Assembly (NCBI GenBank): GCA_019310745.1
Contig: JAFDDS010000001.1
Span: 1-37,856, forward strand
Direction of reading: 5' to 3'
Source of the DNA: Deltaproteobacteria bacterium
GTDB taxonomy: Bacteria > Desulfobacterota > DSM-4660 > Desulfatiglandales > B25-G16
Length of the DNA: 37,856 nucleotides
Both the position numbers and the translations under genes were made by a program. This document shows positions 17,802 to 25,838 of this stretch, in pieces. Position 1 is the stretch's first letter. Each line of letters starts with the position of its first letter. The notes under the pieces are model-generated. The model saw nothing but the letters and a program-made list of their open reading frames with translations. It searched no databases and had not been told where the DNA came from.

Positions 17802-18851
17802 TTATGGTGTAATCCGATCTGGGCACTCGATTTGATATGTATCTCTCCATTCACGATCAGAACAATAAATCTTATATACAAGTTCCATAGTTTTAAGTGC
17901 ATCCATACTATTTCCAGACTGAATTGAGGTGCCATTATCTATTGCATCTGCGAATTCATTTACTTCTTCACCCCATGAATTATCTTCAAGATAAGTTATG
18001 GTCTCTTCTTTTGTGGTCCCAACCTGTGCTTCATCCCGCCAACCGATGTTTAGTCTTTCCTCTCCATAGCTTTTGGAACCGGACAAAATACCTTGAAGCT
18101 CCAGGTATCCTTCAGTAAGTGCTATATCGAGTCTAAAACGGTGCTGCCACTGGGTAGCGGTTGAATGCAACATGGCAACCCTGCCCTCACTATCACGCAT
18201 CAAGGCATATGCATTATCCTCAACATCATGATGCCAGTAACTGTTTGATATGTAGCTTTTTACCTCTACAAATTCCCCGCAAAAAAGGCGAATGAGATCA
18301 ACCATATGAATTCCTTGATCAAGAAGTATTCCACCCCCTGCGTATCTTCTCTCCGCCCGCCAACCGCCAGAAAACTGAATAATCTTGCTCTTGCCATAAA
18401 CACCTCGAAGATTGACTATTTCTCCCATCTCACCCGACTTAATAATTTCCAAGGATTTCCGAACCGAATCGTGATACCGATGGTTAAACCCGTATTTTAA
18501 TAGTTGACCCTGATGTTTTCTTTCAACCTCAATAACATTCCGAATATCGGAAACAGTCCGGCCAGGAGGTTTTTCGCAAAAAACATGCATCCCATGTTCC
18601 AACCCTTCGATGGTGACTTCAGCAGCCAAGTAATTGGGCAAACTCACGAATAACACATCGAGCGGCACTTCAATCAGTTGCCTGTAATGAGAGAAAAAGA
18701 GAACCCCGTCAGGGAACATTCCAGATTCATCAAAATTCTGATCACACACGGCTACCGTCTGTAGCCTTGGATGCTGATCGATGTAATATCGACGCCGTTT
18801 ACCAACTATTCCATAGCCGGCAATTCCTACTCTAAGCTTTTTCCTTTCCAT
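17802..18851 (-). CDS. Gfo/Idh/MocA-family oxidoreductase
   Basis: A 349-residue NAD(P)-dependent sugar or cyclitol dehydrogenase. The Rossmann motif is LRVGIAGYGIVGKRR at about residues 5-19, followed by the family's EKPPGRT with the catalytic Lys, and GGILLDQGIHMVDLIR in the C-terminal domain. I start at the ATG at 18851, which has AAGGT eight bases upstream, in preference to an in-frame GTG at 18872. Relatives include WlbA/WbpB, which oxidise UDP-GlcNAcA, and inositol dehydrogenases. No WlbC/D/E partners are visible, so the substrate is unassigned. It opens the compact sugar-pathway group that continues to 12056. Confidence 0.9.
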   Translation of the reverse strand: MERKKLRVGIAGYGIVGKRRRYYIDQHPRLQTVAVCDQNFDESGMFPDGVLFFSHYRQLIEVPLDVLFVSLPNYLAAEVTIEGLEHGMHVFCEKPPGRTVSDIRNVIEVERKHQGQLLKYGFNHRYHDSVRKSLEIIKSGEMGEIVNLRGVYGKSKIIQFSGGWRAERRYAGGGILLDQGIHMVDLIRLFCGEFVEVKSYISNSYWHHDVEDNAYALMRDSEGRVAMLHSTATQWQHRFRLDIALTEGYLELQGILSGSKSYGEERLNIGWRDEAQVGTTKEETITYLEDNSWGEEVNEFADAIDNGTSIQSGNSMDALKTMELVYKIYCSDREWRDTYQIECPDRITP

Positions 18852-18893
18852 ATTTTTTACCTTCGCTTTCACACCAAAATCTTTTGATATCTG

Positions 18894-20150
18894 CTAACAA
18901 ACCTTGCAGCTTAACTGTTTAGCTCTACCAATATTTATATTGTGACTTGCAAGATATTCCTTGACAATATCCGACATTACCTGGCCAATCAGTTCGTGAG
19001 TCTTTACTGAAAAGTGCCCTCCCCATATGTCATCTGTATAGTAATCTTCTATAGGGTTAAGATTTGACATGATAGAACCCACATCAATAATCTTCATTTG
19101 CGAGCGAATACGATCAAAAAATGTATTATAAAAAACGCCTTCTTTTCGCATAATTTTGATATCTTGCAGTTGTGGGAGCATACAAAATATAGGTTCCGCC
19201 CCGTGATATCTGACAAACTTAGCAGCATCTGTTACAAGAGCTTCCATAAGGTCAAGAGATTTATTTTCATTATACATTTTAGCACTTATCCTGTTGTTAC
19301 GATCCAGAACCATTTGAAATGGACGACGCTTCATACTCGGATCAGACGACAGGAATCCGCGCAACAACGCAGCAATTAGTGGTACATTCCGCTTTGCAGA
19401 ACGAATGATATGAAAAATGTAAGGAAACCGGAGTAGATCATAAAGAAACTTTTCTTTATAAAACCGGTCTAATGGATTGATCTCAGGCAAGAATTTATAA
19501 TAATTCAAGAACTTATCTATTGTATTAACCGGGTTGAGATGCAAATTGAGCTCACCGTTTTCCTCCAGGGTAAAACGCGGTTTAAAGGCAAAGGTATTAC
19601 CATATTCACAATAGTGTTTCCAAAATGATTGGATACGGCATATTGTTTCAGGAACAACAGCAAAGATCACTAACTCCACAGGAAATCTGGGCAATTCCCT
19701 TTTCATGCGTAAAACCGACTGATCAAGCCCGTAATTTCCAACTCCAAAATTATAACAATTTATATTTAGAGTTCTTGAAATATAATTCAACCACGTCTCA
19801 TCATCTTTTACCTGTCTGCCAAAAGTGAATGAATCTCCTACAGCCAGTAATGAAGGTGGATAATCTTCATATCCGGGATTAACTCGCGCTCCGACATGAT
19901 TTATGTTGTATGTTATATCCTCACCGAACTGGTCCTTTTCAATACCATTTGTAAGGGGTTTCCGGACCCAACCCAACTCGGGATCAGCTCCATGCTCAAA
20001 AAAACGTCTTACTTTAGCTTCATCTAAGATTGGATGAAGATCACTGGAAATAATCAACCACTGAAAATTCCTTCGCAGCCATTTCACTGATATGTAAACA
20101 CAAACTTCAATTATAATCAGACAAAGTAAAATTAAGGCAATGATTTTCAT
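18894..20150 (-). CDS. Membrane-anchored SGNH/GDSL-family hydrolase-like protein
   Basis: A 418-residue protein with a single N-terminal membrane segment (residues 3-21, very hydrophobic, followed by KWLRR). This predicts a signal anchor with the catalytic domain outside the cytoplasm. Block I of the SGNH fold is VGDSFTFGRQ with Ser107 as nucleophile. The C-terminal GGHFSVKTHELIG supplies the expected His. Proteins of this type in polysaccharide loci add or remove O-acetyl or other acyl groups from glycans. No acyltransferase-3 membrane partner is seen in the window. The protein ends in a Cys pair motif (CKVC). It is preceded by a 169-base gap that may contain the end of a lost gene. Confidence 0.75.
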   Translation of the reverse strand: MKIIALILLCLIIIEVCVYISVKWLRRNFQWLIISSDLHPILDEAKVRRFFEHGADPELGWVRKPLTNGIEKDQFGEDITYNINHVGARVNPGYEDYPPSLLAVGDSFTFGRQVKDDETWLNYISRTLNINCYNFGVGNYGLDQSVLRMKRELPRFPVELVIFAVVPETICRIQSFWKHYCEYGNTFAFKPRFTLEENGELNLHLNPVNTIDKFLNYYKFLPEINPLDRFYKEKFLYDLLRFPYIFHIIRSAKRNVPLIAALLRGFLSSDPSMKRRPFQMVLDRNNRISAKMYNENKSLDLMEALVTDAAKFVRYHGAEPIFCMLPQLQDIKIMRKEGVFYNTFFDRIRSQMKIIDVGSIMSNLNPIEDYYTDDIWGGHFSVKTHELIGQVMSDIVKEYLASHNINIGRAKQLSCKVC

Positions 20151-20202
20151 TTCATATTATTGAATTCAGGACACATAAATTCGAAAAAACAATCTGAAGA
20201 AT

Positions 20203-20271
20203 TCATTTCATCATTGCACTGATTGCTTCATTAAAATGTTTAGCTAAACCATTACGGAAAAACAGATGTTT
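20203..20271 (-). pseudogene. Possible C-terminal relic of a lost gene
   Basis: In the 169-base gap before the SGNH gene, one minus-strand frame reads KHLFFRNGLAKHFNEAISAM and ends in MK and a stop at 20203. An in-frame TGA lies just upstream (20272-20274), and FVYYR precedes that. The composition looks like a genuine protein C-terminus, and the pattern H-L-x(4)-G-L-A-K-H-F resembles the last motif of SGNH hydrolases (HLN..GAKKF). This may be what remains of an SGNH-type gene replaced or deleted during locus rearrangement. At 22 codons it is only suggestive. A 12-base palindrome (20238-20249) lies inside it. Confidence 0.25.
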
Positions 20272-20319
20272 TCAGCGGTAATATACAAACTCTGACAAAC
20301 TTCTAAGAAGACCTTTAGA

Positions 20320-21276
20320 TCAGTGTGGAACATTCTCCAGATAAGTTAATCGCTGCCAAACCCTCAAGCGACCATAAGGCCTATGGTACCAAAAAGGCGG
20401 CTTTTTCTTATAGAGAAGCTGGCTCCATTTGCATAATTCGTCAACGACTATCTCATCCTCTTCGCGCCAGGGATACTTGTGAAACCACACCTCAGTTCCA
20501 TCGTAAAGCCGTTTCCAAATTTTGTTGGAGCAGTAGAAGGCCGTACGCTTGCCCTTGCTGCAGCGCAATAAACGGAAGTATTCGGAGATCATGGGCGGAG
20601 TCATCTCCTGCATAGAAAGGATATTGATTGCAAGGCCTATAGGTACCTCGGCTATGAGTGACGCATTATCCGCCTGGACGGCGATGACATTGATGTTAGG
20701 GTCTTTCAATGCAGCATTTACGTCTTCCTTATTAGTGACCACCGCAAAATGTACATTCGGTACAGAATTACGTACAAATAACAGGTCGATTAGCAACGGC
20801 TTGTTAAGATTTACCAAAACCACTTTTCGTTCCGGGAACGCCAAAAGCAGCAAAGATGCCATCGTTCCCCACCCATCTCCAATCACAACGCTGGTTTCGT
20901 CCGTATCATGAAAGGAAAAATGTTCCCGAATTAAAGCCAGGGAAAGAGTCTGCCGAATCATGTCTTTAGTAAAGTGCCATCCACGCCGTTTAGCCACCAA
21001 ATGCCCAAGACGTTTGCATTCACCGAAAGAGGCATATTTGCGGCCCATGCGCCGGAACGGCCAATGTAAAACCCAGTATCCAAGCCTGTGAATTAAACCT
21101 GTCATCCCTTCTATCTTGGTCGAAATCCCGCCAAGCCCACTGGGATCTCCTTTTACCTCCCCACTGGCATTAACCGAAATATTCTTGGCTTCGCGCTCCC
21201 AGTAAACGGAACGGCTCGCCTCCGGCATGTCAGCTATCTTCTCAAGGTATTCGAGCGCAGCTTGATCTCTCCACAT
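20320..21276 (-). CDS. Putative sugar O-methyltransferase (NanM-like)
   Basis: A 318-residue protein that resembles, from memory, the putative sugar O-methyltransferase family (TIGR04371, NanM). The SAM-binding loop is SVVIGDGWGTMASLLLLAF at 129-147, followed by ERKVVLVNLNKPLLIDLLF and later INILSMQEMTPPMISEYFRLL, the usual order for this group. An N-terminal helical region of about 120 residues precedes it. G+C content is clearly higher than in the sulfatase-like gene upstream (about 52% against 25% in sample lines), suggesting separate acquisition. GGAGG lies 14 bases before the ATG at 21276, a long spacing. Being just downstream of the phosphoramidate genes, it is a candidate for the O-methylation of either the sugar or the phosphoramidate. 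Confidence 0.75.
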   Translation of the reverse strand: MWRDQAALEYLEKIADMPEASRSVYWEREAKNISVNASGEVKGDPSGLGGISTKIEGMTGLIHRLGYWVLHWPFRRMGRKYASFGECKRLGHLVAKRRGWHFTKDMIRQTLSLALIREHFSFHDTDETSVVIGDGWGTMASLLLLAFPERKVVLVNLNKPLLIDLLFVRNSVPNVHFAVVTNKEDVNAALKDPNINVIAVQADNASLIAEVPIGLAINILSMQEMTPPMISEYFRLLRCSKGKRTAFYCSNKIWKRLYDGTEVWFHKYPWREEDEIVVDELCKWSQLLYKKKPPFWYHRPYGRLRVWQRLTYLENVPH

Positions 21277-21400
21277 GTCTTAAATATACTCCTCCTGGGC
21301 CGGTATCAGAAACGCGATACCCTGCAAGAAATATCGAAAATATCTTCCTTTTTTCATGACTAGAACAGATGGTGATGATCCTATATGTAAATCACTGAAA

Positions 21401-23116
21401 TTAAACACCAAGGTCATTAAGACTCGTCATAGCCCTATTGGAACTAATTTCCGGGATTTCTTTCAATCGATTAGCAATTATCATATTGAAATACTCAACC
21501 ATTGGGCTGTCAGAGCTATAAATATTCGTTTTTTCATCCTTATCAATTTCAAGATCGTAAAGTTCAACCCTATCTTTAGACACTTTATCTAATGGGTCAA
21601 TCCATTCCCTCCAAATGTATTTATATCTCTTCGTCCTTATCCCCATATACAAAGGTCGATGGGAAAACAGACAATTTCCTCGATAAAAACTCTCGAAAAT
21701 AATATATTCGCGCTCATCCTCACCTATTTTCGTCACAGGTTTTCCTTCGTACGTTTCAGGTATTGGTAGTCCAGCAATATCCAGTATTGTCGGGGCAAGG
21801 TCTCTTAAGTCTACTAAAGCATCAACCCTGGTTTCTTTTAAATCAGCATGGTAACAAATAATGGGCACGTGAATACTTTCCTCGTAAAGGCGAAACCGAT
21901 GGCTGAAATCCCCATGCTCACCTATCTCTTCTCCATGATCTCCCGCAATTATCACAACCGTATTCCTTCCTTGTTCTGTCTTATCTAAGGCCTCAATTAA
22001 TCGCCCTAACTGTTCATCAGTATAACGGACTGAAGCGTCATAAAAGCGCCGCCATGCCACAATTTCCTCATCAGTTGTAGGACTGGATATAGTCAATAAT
22101 GATAGTTTGACGTCATAAGGATGTCCTACTTCGTGCAAGTATTTTGGGACTTTCTTGTGCCATTCAGGCAAACGCCCTGATACATAAGGAATGTGAGTAT
22201 CCAAAAAATGTGTACTAAGAAATAACGGCCGAGAACGCCGTTCATTCAAAATGGATATAATTCTATCAGTAAGATCCCCTGAATCAGCATATCCCTTATG
22301 TCTAATTTCACGCAGCCTAATATTACGATTTCTTGTTACAAATGATACCAATTTCAGCGCAAAGTCCCAGCACATACTCATAAGCTTCCCCGGACTCCTT
22401 TTAAACCGAAAATATGAAGACATCCAGGCATTAGATGATAAATTTGATAATCCAAGTATATGCTTGTTAATGTAATCACCTGGTGATTTGTCAAACTCGT
22501 TTATGTGAATTTGTGTAAGCGCTTTGATTTTAGAAAAATTATAATTCTCACAAACAAACAATGCGTGCCGAAAATATTTTGTCTCTATCTCACTCTGAGC
22601 CATACGTTCATTACAGCATTTTAAAATATCTTCTAAACAAGTCCTAACAGCAGGCTGAACCGTTTCCATCATTTCATCAAAAGGGATAACGCCGTCAGAA
22701 TAGGCTCCAACGGTACTTTTTATTGTAAGCAATGCGCCACCAATGATGTCCTTAATACTATAGAGATGTTCCTGGTATTCAACCCCTCTGTCGTAACCAT
22801 ATGTACTTCTCATCCATGCAAATGTTAAAAGATGAACGGTCTCATACCCAACCTTTTGCAGGACTTCTGGAAGGCTGTTAGGGCGATTAGCAATACCTCT
22901 GTCATACCCCCCATAAGAAAGAGGCCGTGTCGAAGTAAAAATAGTAGCGAACGACGGTTGAGTCGTACCAACAAGCGAGAAAGCATTGTCACACCATATA
23001 GATTTTCTTACAATACTATCAAGAATAGGGGTAGTATTCATTTCATATCCCTGAAAACCCATACGATCAGCACGCAAGGCATCAACTGTTATCAGAATTA
23101 TATTTGGGTAGGTCAT
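21401..23116 (-). CDS. Alkaline-phosphatase/sulfatase-superfamily protein with Thr at the nucleophile position
   Basis: About 571 residues. The N-terminus NIILITVDALRADRMG gives the first metal-binding Asp, and IIAGDHGEEIGEHG the C-terminal Asp-His site, so the fold is that of sulfatases and phosphotransferases. The canonical C/S-x-P-S-R is GTTQPSFATIF: Cys is replaced by Thr and the Arg is Phe, so a formylglycine sulfatase is unlikely. Thr nucleophiles occur in the phosphoethanolamine and glycerophosphate transferases EptA and LtaS. There is no signal peptide or membrane segment, so it should act in the cytoplasm. I start at the ATG at 23116, where the domain begins (35-base overlap with the upstream gene); an ATG at 23176 is also in frame. 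It may be a transferase or phosphodiesterase linked to the phosphoramidate route. Confidence 0.8.
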   Translation of the reverse strand: MTYPNIILITVDALRADRMGFQGYEMNTTPILDSIVRKSIWCDNAFSLVGTTQPSFATIFTSTRPLSYGGYDRGIANRPNSLPEVLQKVGYETVHLLTFAWMRSTYGYDRGVEYQEHLYSIKDIIGGALLTIKSTVGAYSDGVIPFDEMMETVQPAVRTCLEDILKCCNERMAQSEIETKYFRHALFVCENYNFSKIKALTQIHINEFDKSPGDYINKHILGLSNLSSNAWMSSYFRFKRSPGKLMSMCWDFALKLVSFVTRNRNIRLREIRHKGYADSGDLTDRIISILNERRSRPLFLSTHFLDTHIPYVSGRLPEWHKKVPKYLHEVGHPYDVKLSLLTISSPTTDEEIVAWRRFYDASVRYTDEQLGRLIEALDKTEQGRNTVVIIAGDHGEEIGEHGDFSHRFRLYEESIHVPIICYHADLKETRVDALVDLRDLAPTILDIAGLPIPETYEGKPVTKIGEDEREYIIFESFYRGNCLFSHRPLYMGIRTKRYKYIWREWIDPLDKVSKDRVELYDLEIDKDEKTNIYSSDSPMVEYFNMIIANRLKEIPEISSNRAMTSLNDLGV

Positions 23117-24962
23117 TTTCAAGTATTTCCCATATACGCTTTGATGAATTCGGTATTTCATCATAACTGTAAACATAATTCAAAATGGATCTTCGATCTT
23201 GCATCCTTTTATTCTCTATAGCATCCCTTAATGAAGCATCATCTTCAAAGATGTTGGCTTTCTCGAAATATTCGGTTTTAACTGAATGAGGTGATAAAAG
23301 AACTGGATAATGGTTCTTATGACCTGCAAGTACCTCTAAAAAAGCCCCTGATTCGACAGGCCCAATTGCAAAATCAGACCACTTTATAAAATCCATAAAT
23401 CGGCCTTCCAAACAAATACGGCAGTTTAACCCAAAGTATCTTGAAATATTATCATAGTATCTCTTCCTCCATAAAGCAGAATGAAGTTTCATATAGATCT
23501 TCGAATATCCACTCTCATGGAGCATCCTTACAACATTCACGAAGTAGGAATAATGGTTTGCGGACAATCCTCTTAAATCAGCCACGGTTCCCGTATATTG
23601 CAGCAGCAAAACATGACCATTGTTTGCTTTATCGTTCGAGCACGACACGTTTCGATACATGTCACCCACAGGACTACCAACCCTGACCCTTTTAGTTTTT
23701 GCACCTATGTTATCAAGCCAATCTTCATTCATCTTCCCCCATGTTAAGCAGCGGGATACATGTGACTCACTTCTATCATCGCATCCAAGTGCGTCCATTC
23801 TAATGTCCTGTGCGATTATACTGTGCCATATATAGTCGGTTTGAATGCCATTGTTGTATGCCAATTCAAGATATATCCTTTGCGGGGGGTTCACCACGCC
23901 GTCAAAAATCATACGATCAGGTTTGACATTTTCAATCACGCGAATTGCTCGCTTTACTTCACCTGCCATTCTAAATATGCGCCCGCTATCAAATATCCGT
24001 GTCCTTATGTAATCCCGGATAACGGCCTCCACTCCATTTCCTGGCAAAGCCCAGTATACATCATATTCTCGGATAATATTGTTGACCTGCCGGACATCAT
24101 TCTCATCTAACCTGGCTTTAGGAGGTGTAACAGATAAAACGCCCTTTTTGAGACAGTTGAATAAGAAGTCCTTTTTATTGGGTATTAGATGTGACAGCAA
24201 AACAGGGAAAAGTTTTTTGGAGCAAAACTTCTTTAGCAATGGGATTGAAATAATATCCCCCACTAAAAAAAGTGCTTTGTATCTTCTTCTACTAATTAAA
24301 CTCCTCAGCCAACTGGTAATATCCATTAATTTCAAGTAAAGGTTATAATATTGCTTCCTCTCAGCCGTTTCGATCAATGCACCATATAACGGTCGCCGGG
24401 GTAATTCGGTATCATCGTATTTAACGGGATCGCGCTTGTTAATTACCTTTACTTCGCACGCTTTGGCGACTGAAAAAACAATTGAATCAATTACCTTCAT
24501 ATCAAGAATACCAAGTTCTGTACGATAATCAAAATAAAGATACTCTTCCGGTTTGAATTTTGTTGTTAACACCCGGAGAGATAGCTCTAATCTTGTATAG
24601 CTCACAATAAATAGCGATATCTCCTTCATGAACTGCTTGCCTAAGGATACACCATTGAATTTAGAAGCATCTTTACCATCTATGAAAATCCAATCGTTTG
24701 CCTTTATATTCAAATCAACATTTCTCGGCCCATTTTTAGGCCAGTCCAGGAGTCCGGCTTCATAAAAAATGCAGTGCATCTCCCTTTCCAGACACTTCTG
24801 CCATAACAACCAATCACACGAAATAATAAGCGTGTCAGTATCCTCCGGGTCTAACCGAGCAACATGTCTTTCATGAGTAACCAAAGCGAGCCTTCGATAA
24901 TGATTTTTAATGTATGGTATTTTCTCAAAAATAGAGACGCATTTATTTTTGTTGACCACCAT
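23082..24962 (-). CDS. Large surface-carbohydrate transferase-like protein, candidate phosphoramidate transferase
   Basis: A 626-residue protein, soluble by inspection, with a layout like the protein at 7254-9164: a variable N-terminal half and a GT-B-like C-terminal half. The latter includes KPDRMIFDGVVNPPQRIY, a TWGKMNEDWL segment, RVRVGSPVGDMYR, LLLQYTGTV, MKLHSALW and, near the end, IKWSDFAIGPVESGAFLEVL, the region where donor phosphate is held in related transferases. No close family can be named with certainty. It follows directly after the four genes for cytidine diphosphoramidate. In C. jejuni the phosphoramidate transferases Cj1421/Cj1422 are also proteins of roughly this size, so this is the leading transferase candidate by position (inference). 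Confidence 0.65.
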   Translation of the reverse strand: MVVNKNKCVSIFEKIPYIKNHYRRLALVTHERHVARLDPEDTDTLIISCDWLLWQKCLEREMHCIFYEAGLLDWPKNGPRNVDLNIKANDWIFIDGKDASKFNGVSLGKQFMKEISLFIVSYTRLELSLRVLTTKFKPEEYLYFDYRTELGILDMKVIDSIVFSVAKACEVKVINKRDPVKYDDTELPRRPLYGALIETAERKQYYNLYLKLMDITSWLRSLISRRRYKALFLVGDIISIPLLKKFCSKKLFPVLLSHLIPNKKDFLFNCLKKGVLSVTPPKARLDENDVRQVNNIIREYDVYWALPGNGVEAVIRDYIRTRIFDSGRIFRMAGEVKRAIRVIENVKPDRMIFDGVVNPPQRIYLELAYNNGIQTDYIWHSIIAQDIRMDALGCDDRSESHVSRCLTWGKMNEDWLDNIGAKTKRVRVGSPVGDMYRNVSCSNDKANNGHVLLLQYTGTVADLRGLSANHYSYFVNVVRMLHESGYSKIYMKLHSALWRKRYYDNISRYFGLNCRICLEGRFMDFIKWSDFAIGPVESGAFLEVLAGHKNHYPVLLSPHSVKTEYFEKANIFEDDASLRDAIENKRMQDRRSILNYVYSYDEIPNSSKRIWEILENDLPKYNSDNS

Positions 24963-25043
24963 ATTCCTCTTTTTTATAAAAGATATCTATAACTGACGCT
25001 GACCATTTAATTTCTAAGCATTATTAACAATACCTGACAACCT

Positions 25044-25793
25044 TCAAAACGATTCCTGTGAATATTCACTTTCGTAAACTTTCAAGTCCTGAATGCTATC
25101 AAACTCCAACCAATCGCCATTAATGGGAACTGCCTTCACTGTGAATCCTGCATCTATTAATAGTTGAAGAAAGGTTGTCATATACATTTTATCGAAATTC
25201 TTCCCCTCGTAATCAGCGTTTCTGTCGAGACCTTCATAAAAATCTTTAATTGCCGGCAAAAAATTGCGACTGAACTTAATAAGCCCGATGTACTGTCCCT
25301 CAATTTCTTCATAAGACTTAGGCCTTTTGCCAAGCTCGACTATGTTCCCGAACCGATTAATCTTAAGAGTTTCGGCATCTTTAATAGGATCTTCCATACG
25401 TAAAGACCATAGACGGTACCAGTCACGATCAATAACCACGCCGATTTCTGTTTGTGCCTGTATTAAGGTATTAACAACATCTGACCTATATACGATATCA
25501 GAGTAGCTAACTAATAAGTCATCATTAAACTCATCAACGGCACAAAATAATGTTGTCACCATATTTGTTTCTAAAAATCTCAGATTCTCTATATATCTTA
25601 CACCCGGGAAATCAATTTTATCCTTCAAATACCCTCTGACAACCACGATGTTTTCAATACCTGCATCGCGCATTGCTTTTAAACCGTAAAATAGGAGAGG
25701 CCGGCCATTAAACGGCACCATGCATTTAGGCACTGTATTGGTTAACGGCCTCAAACGTGTTCCCTCACCGGCAGCTAAAAAAATTGCTTTCAC
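25044..25793 (-). CDS. Probable CTP:phosphoglutamine cytidylyltransferase (Cj1416-like)
   Basis: A 249-residue nucleotidyltransferase with the signature FLAAGEGTRLRPLT at residues 5-18, PKCMVPFNGRPLL, and VSYSDIVY in place of the usual GD-type metal motif. The short length and the PKCMVPFNGRPLL form match the LicC/phosphocholine cytidylyltransferase-like group to which Cj1416 belongs. By context it should join CMP to L-glutamine phosphate to give gamma-glutamyl-CDP-amidate, the intermediate cleaved by the upstream hydrolase. The order kinase, hydrolase, cytidylyltransferase is the same as Cj1418-Cj1417-Cj1416 in transcription direction. On its own the protein could equally be a sugar- or choline-phosphate cytidylyltransferase; the neighbourhood decides the call. 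Confidence 0.78.
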   Translation of the reverse strand: MKAIFLAAGEGTRLRPLTNTVPKCMVPFNGRPLLFYGLKAMRDAGIENIVVVRGYLKDKIDFPGVRYIENLRFLETNMVTTLFCAVDEFNDDLLVSYSDIVYRSDVVNTLIQAQTEIGVVIDRDWYRLWSLRMEDPIKDAETLKINRFGNIVELGKRPKSYEEIEGQYIGLIKFSRNFLPAIKDFYEGLDRNADYEGKNFDKMYMTTFLQLLIDAGFTVKAVPINGDWLEFDSIQDLKVYESEYSQESF

Positions 25794-25838
25794 TAAAACT
25801 CTCTCTTATATCGGCTGGATAATTTTAAATTGTTGAGG

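Noticed and set aside
20238..20249. 12-base perfect palindrome GTTTAGCTAAAC
   Set aside because: Short and AT-rich, not near a promoter, and it falls in a protein-like frame. Too weak to call an operator or terminator.
21280..21357. 25-codon minus-strand frame (MKKGRYFRYFLQGIAFLIPA...) upstream of the NanM-like gene
   Set aside because: No ribosome-binding site, and it covers the GGAGG of the next gene. Could be a leader peptide but there is no supporting evidence.
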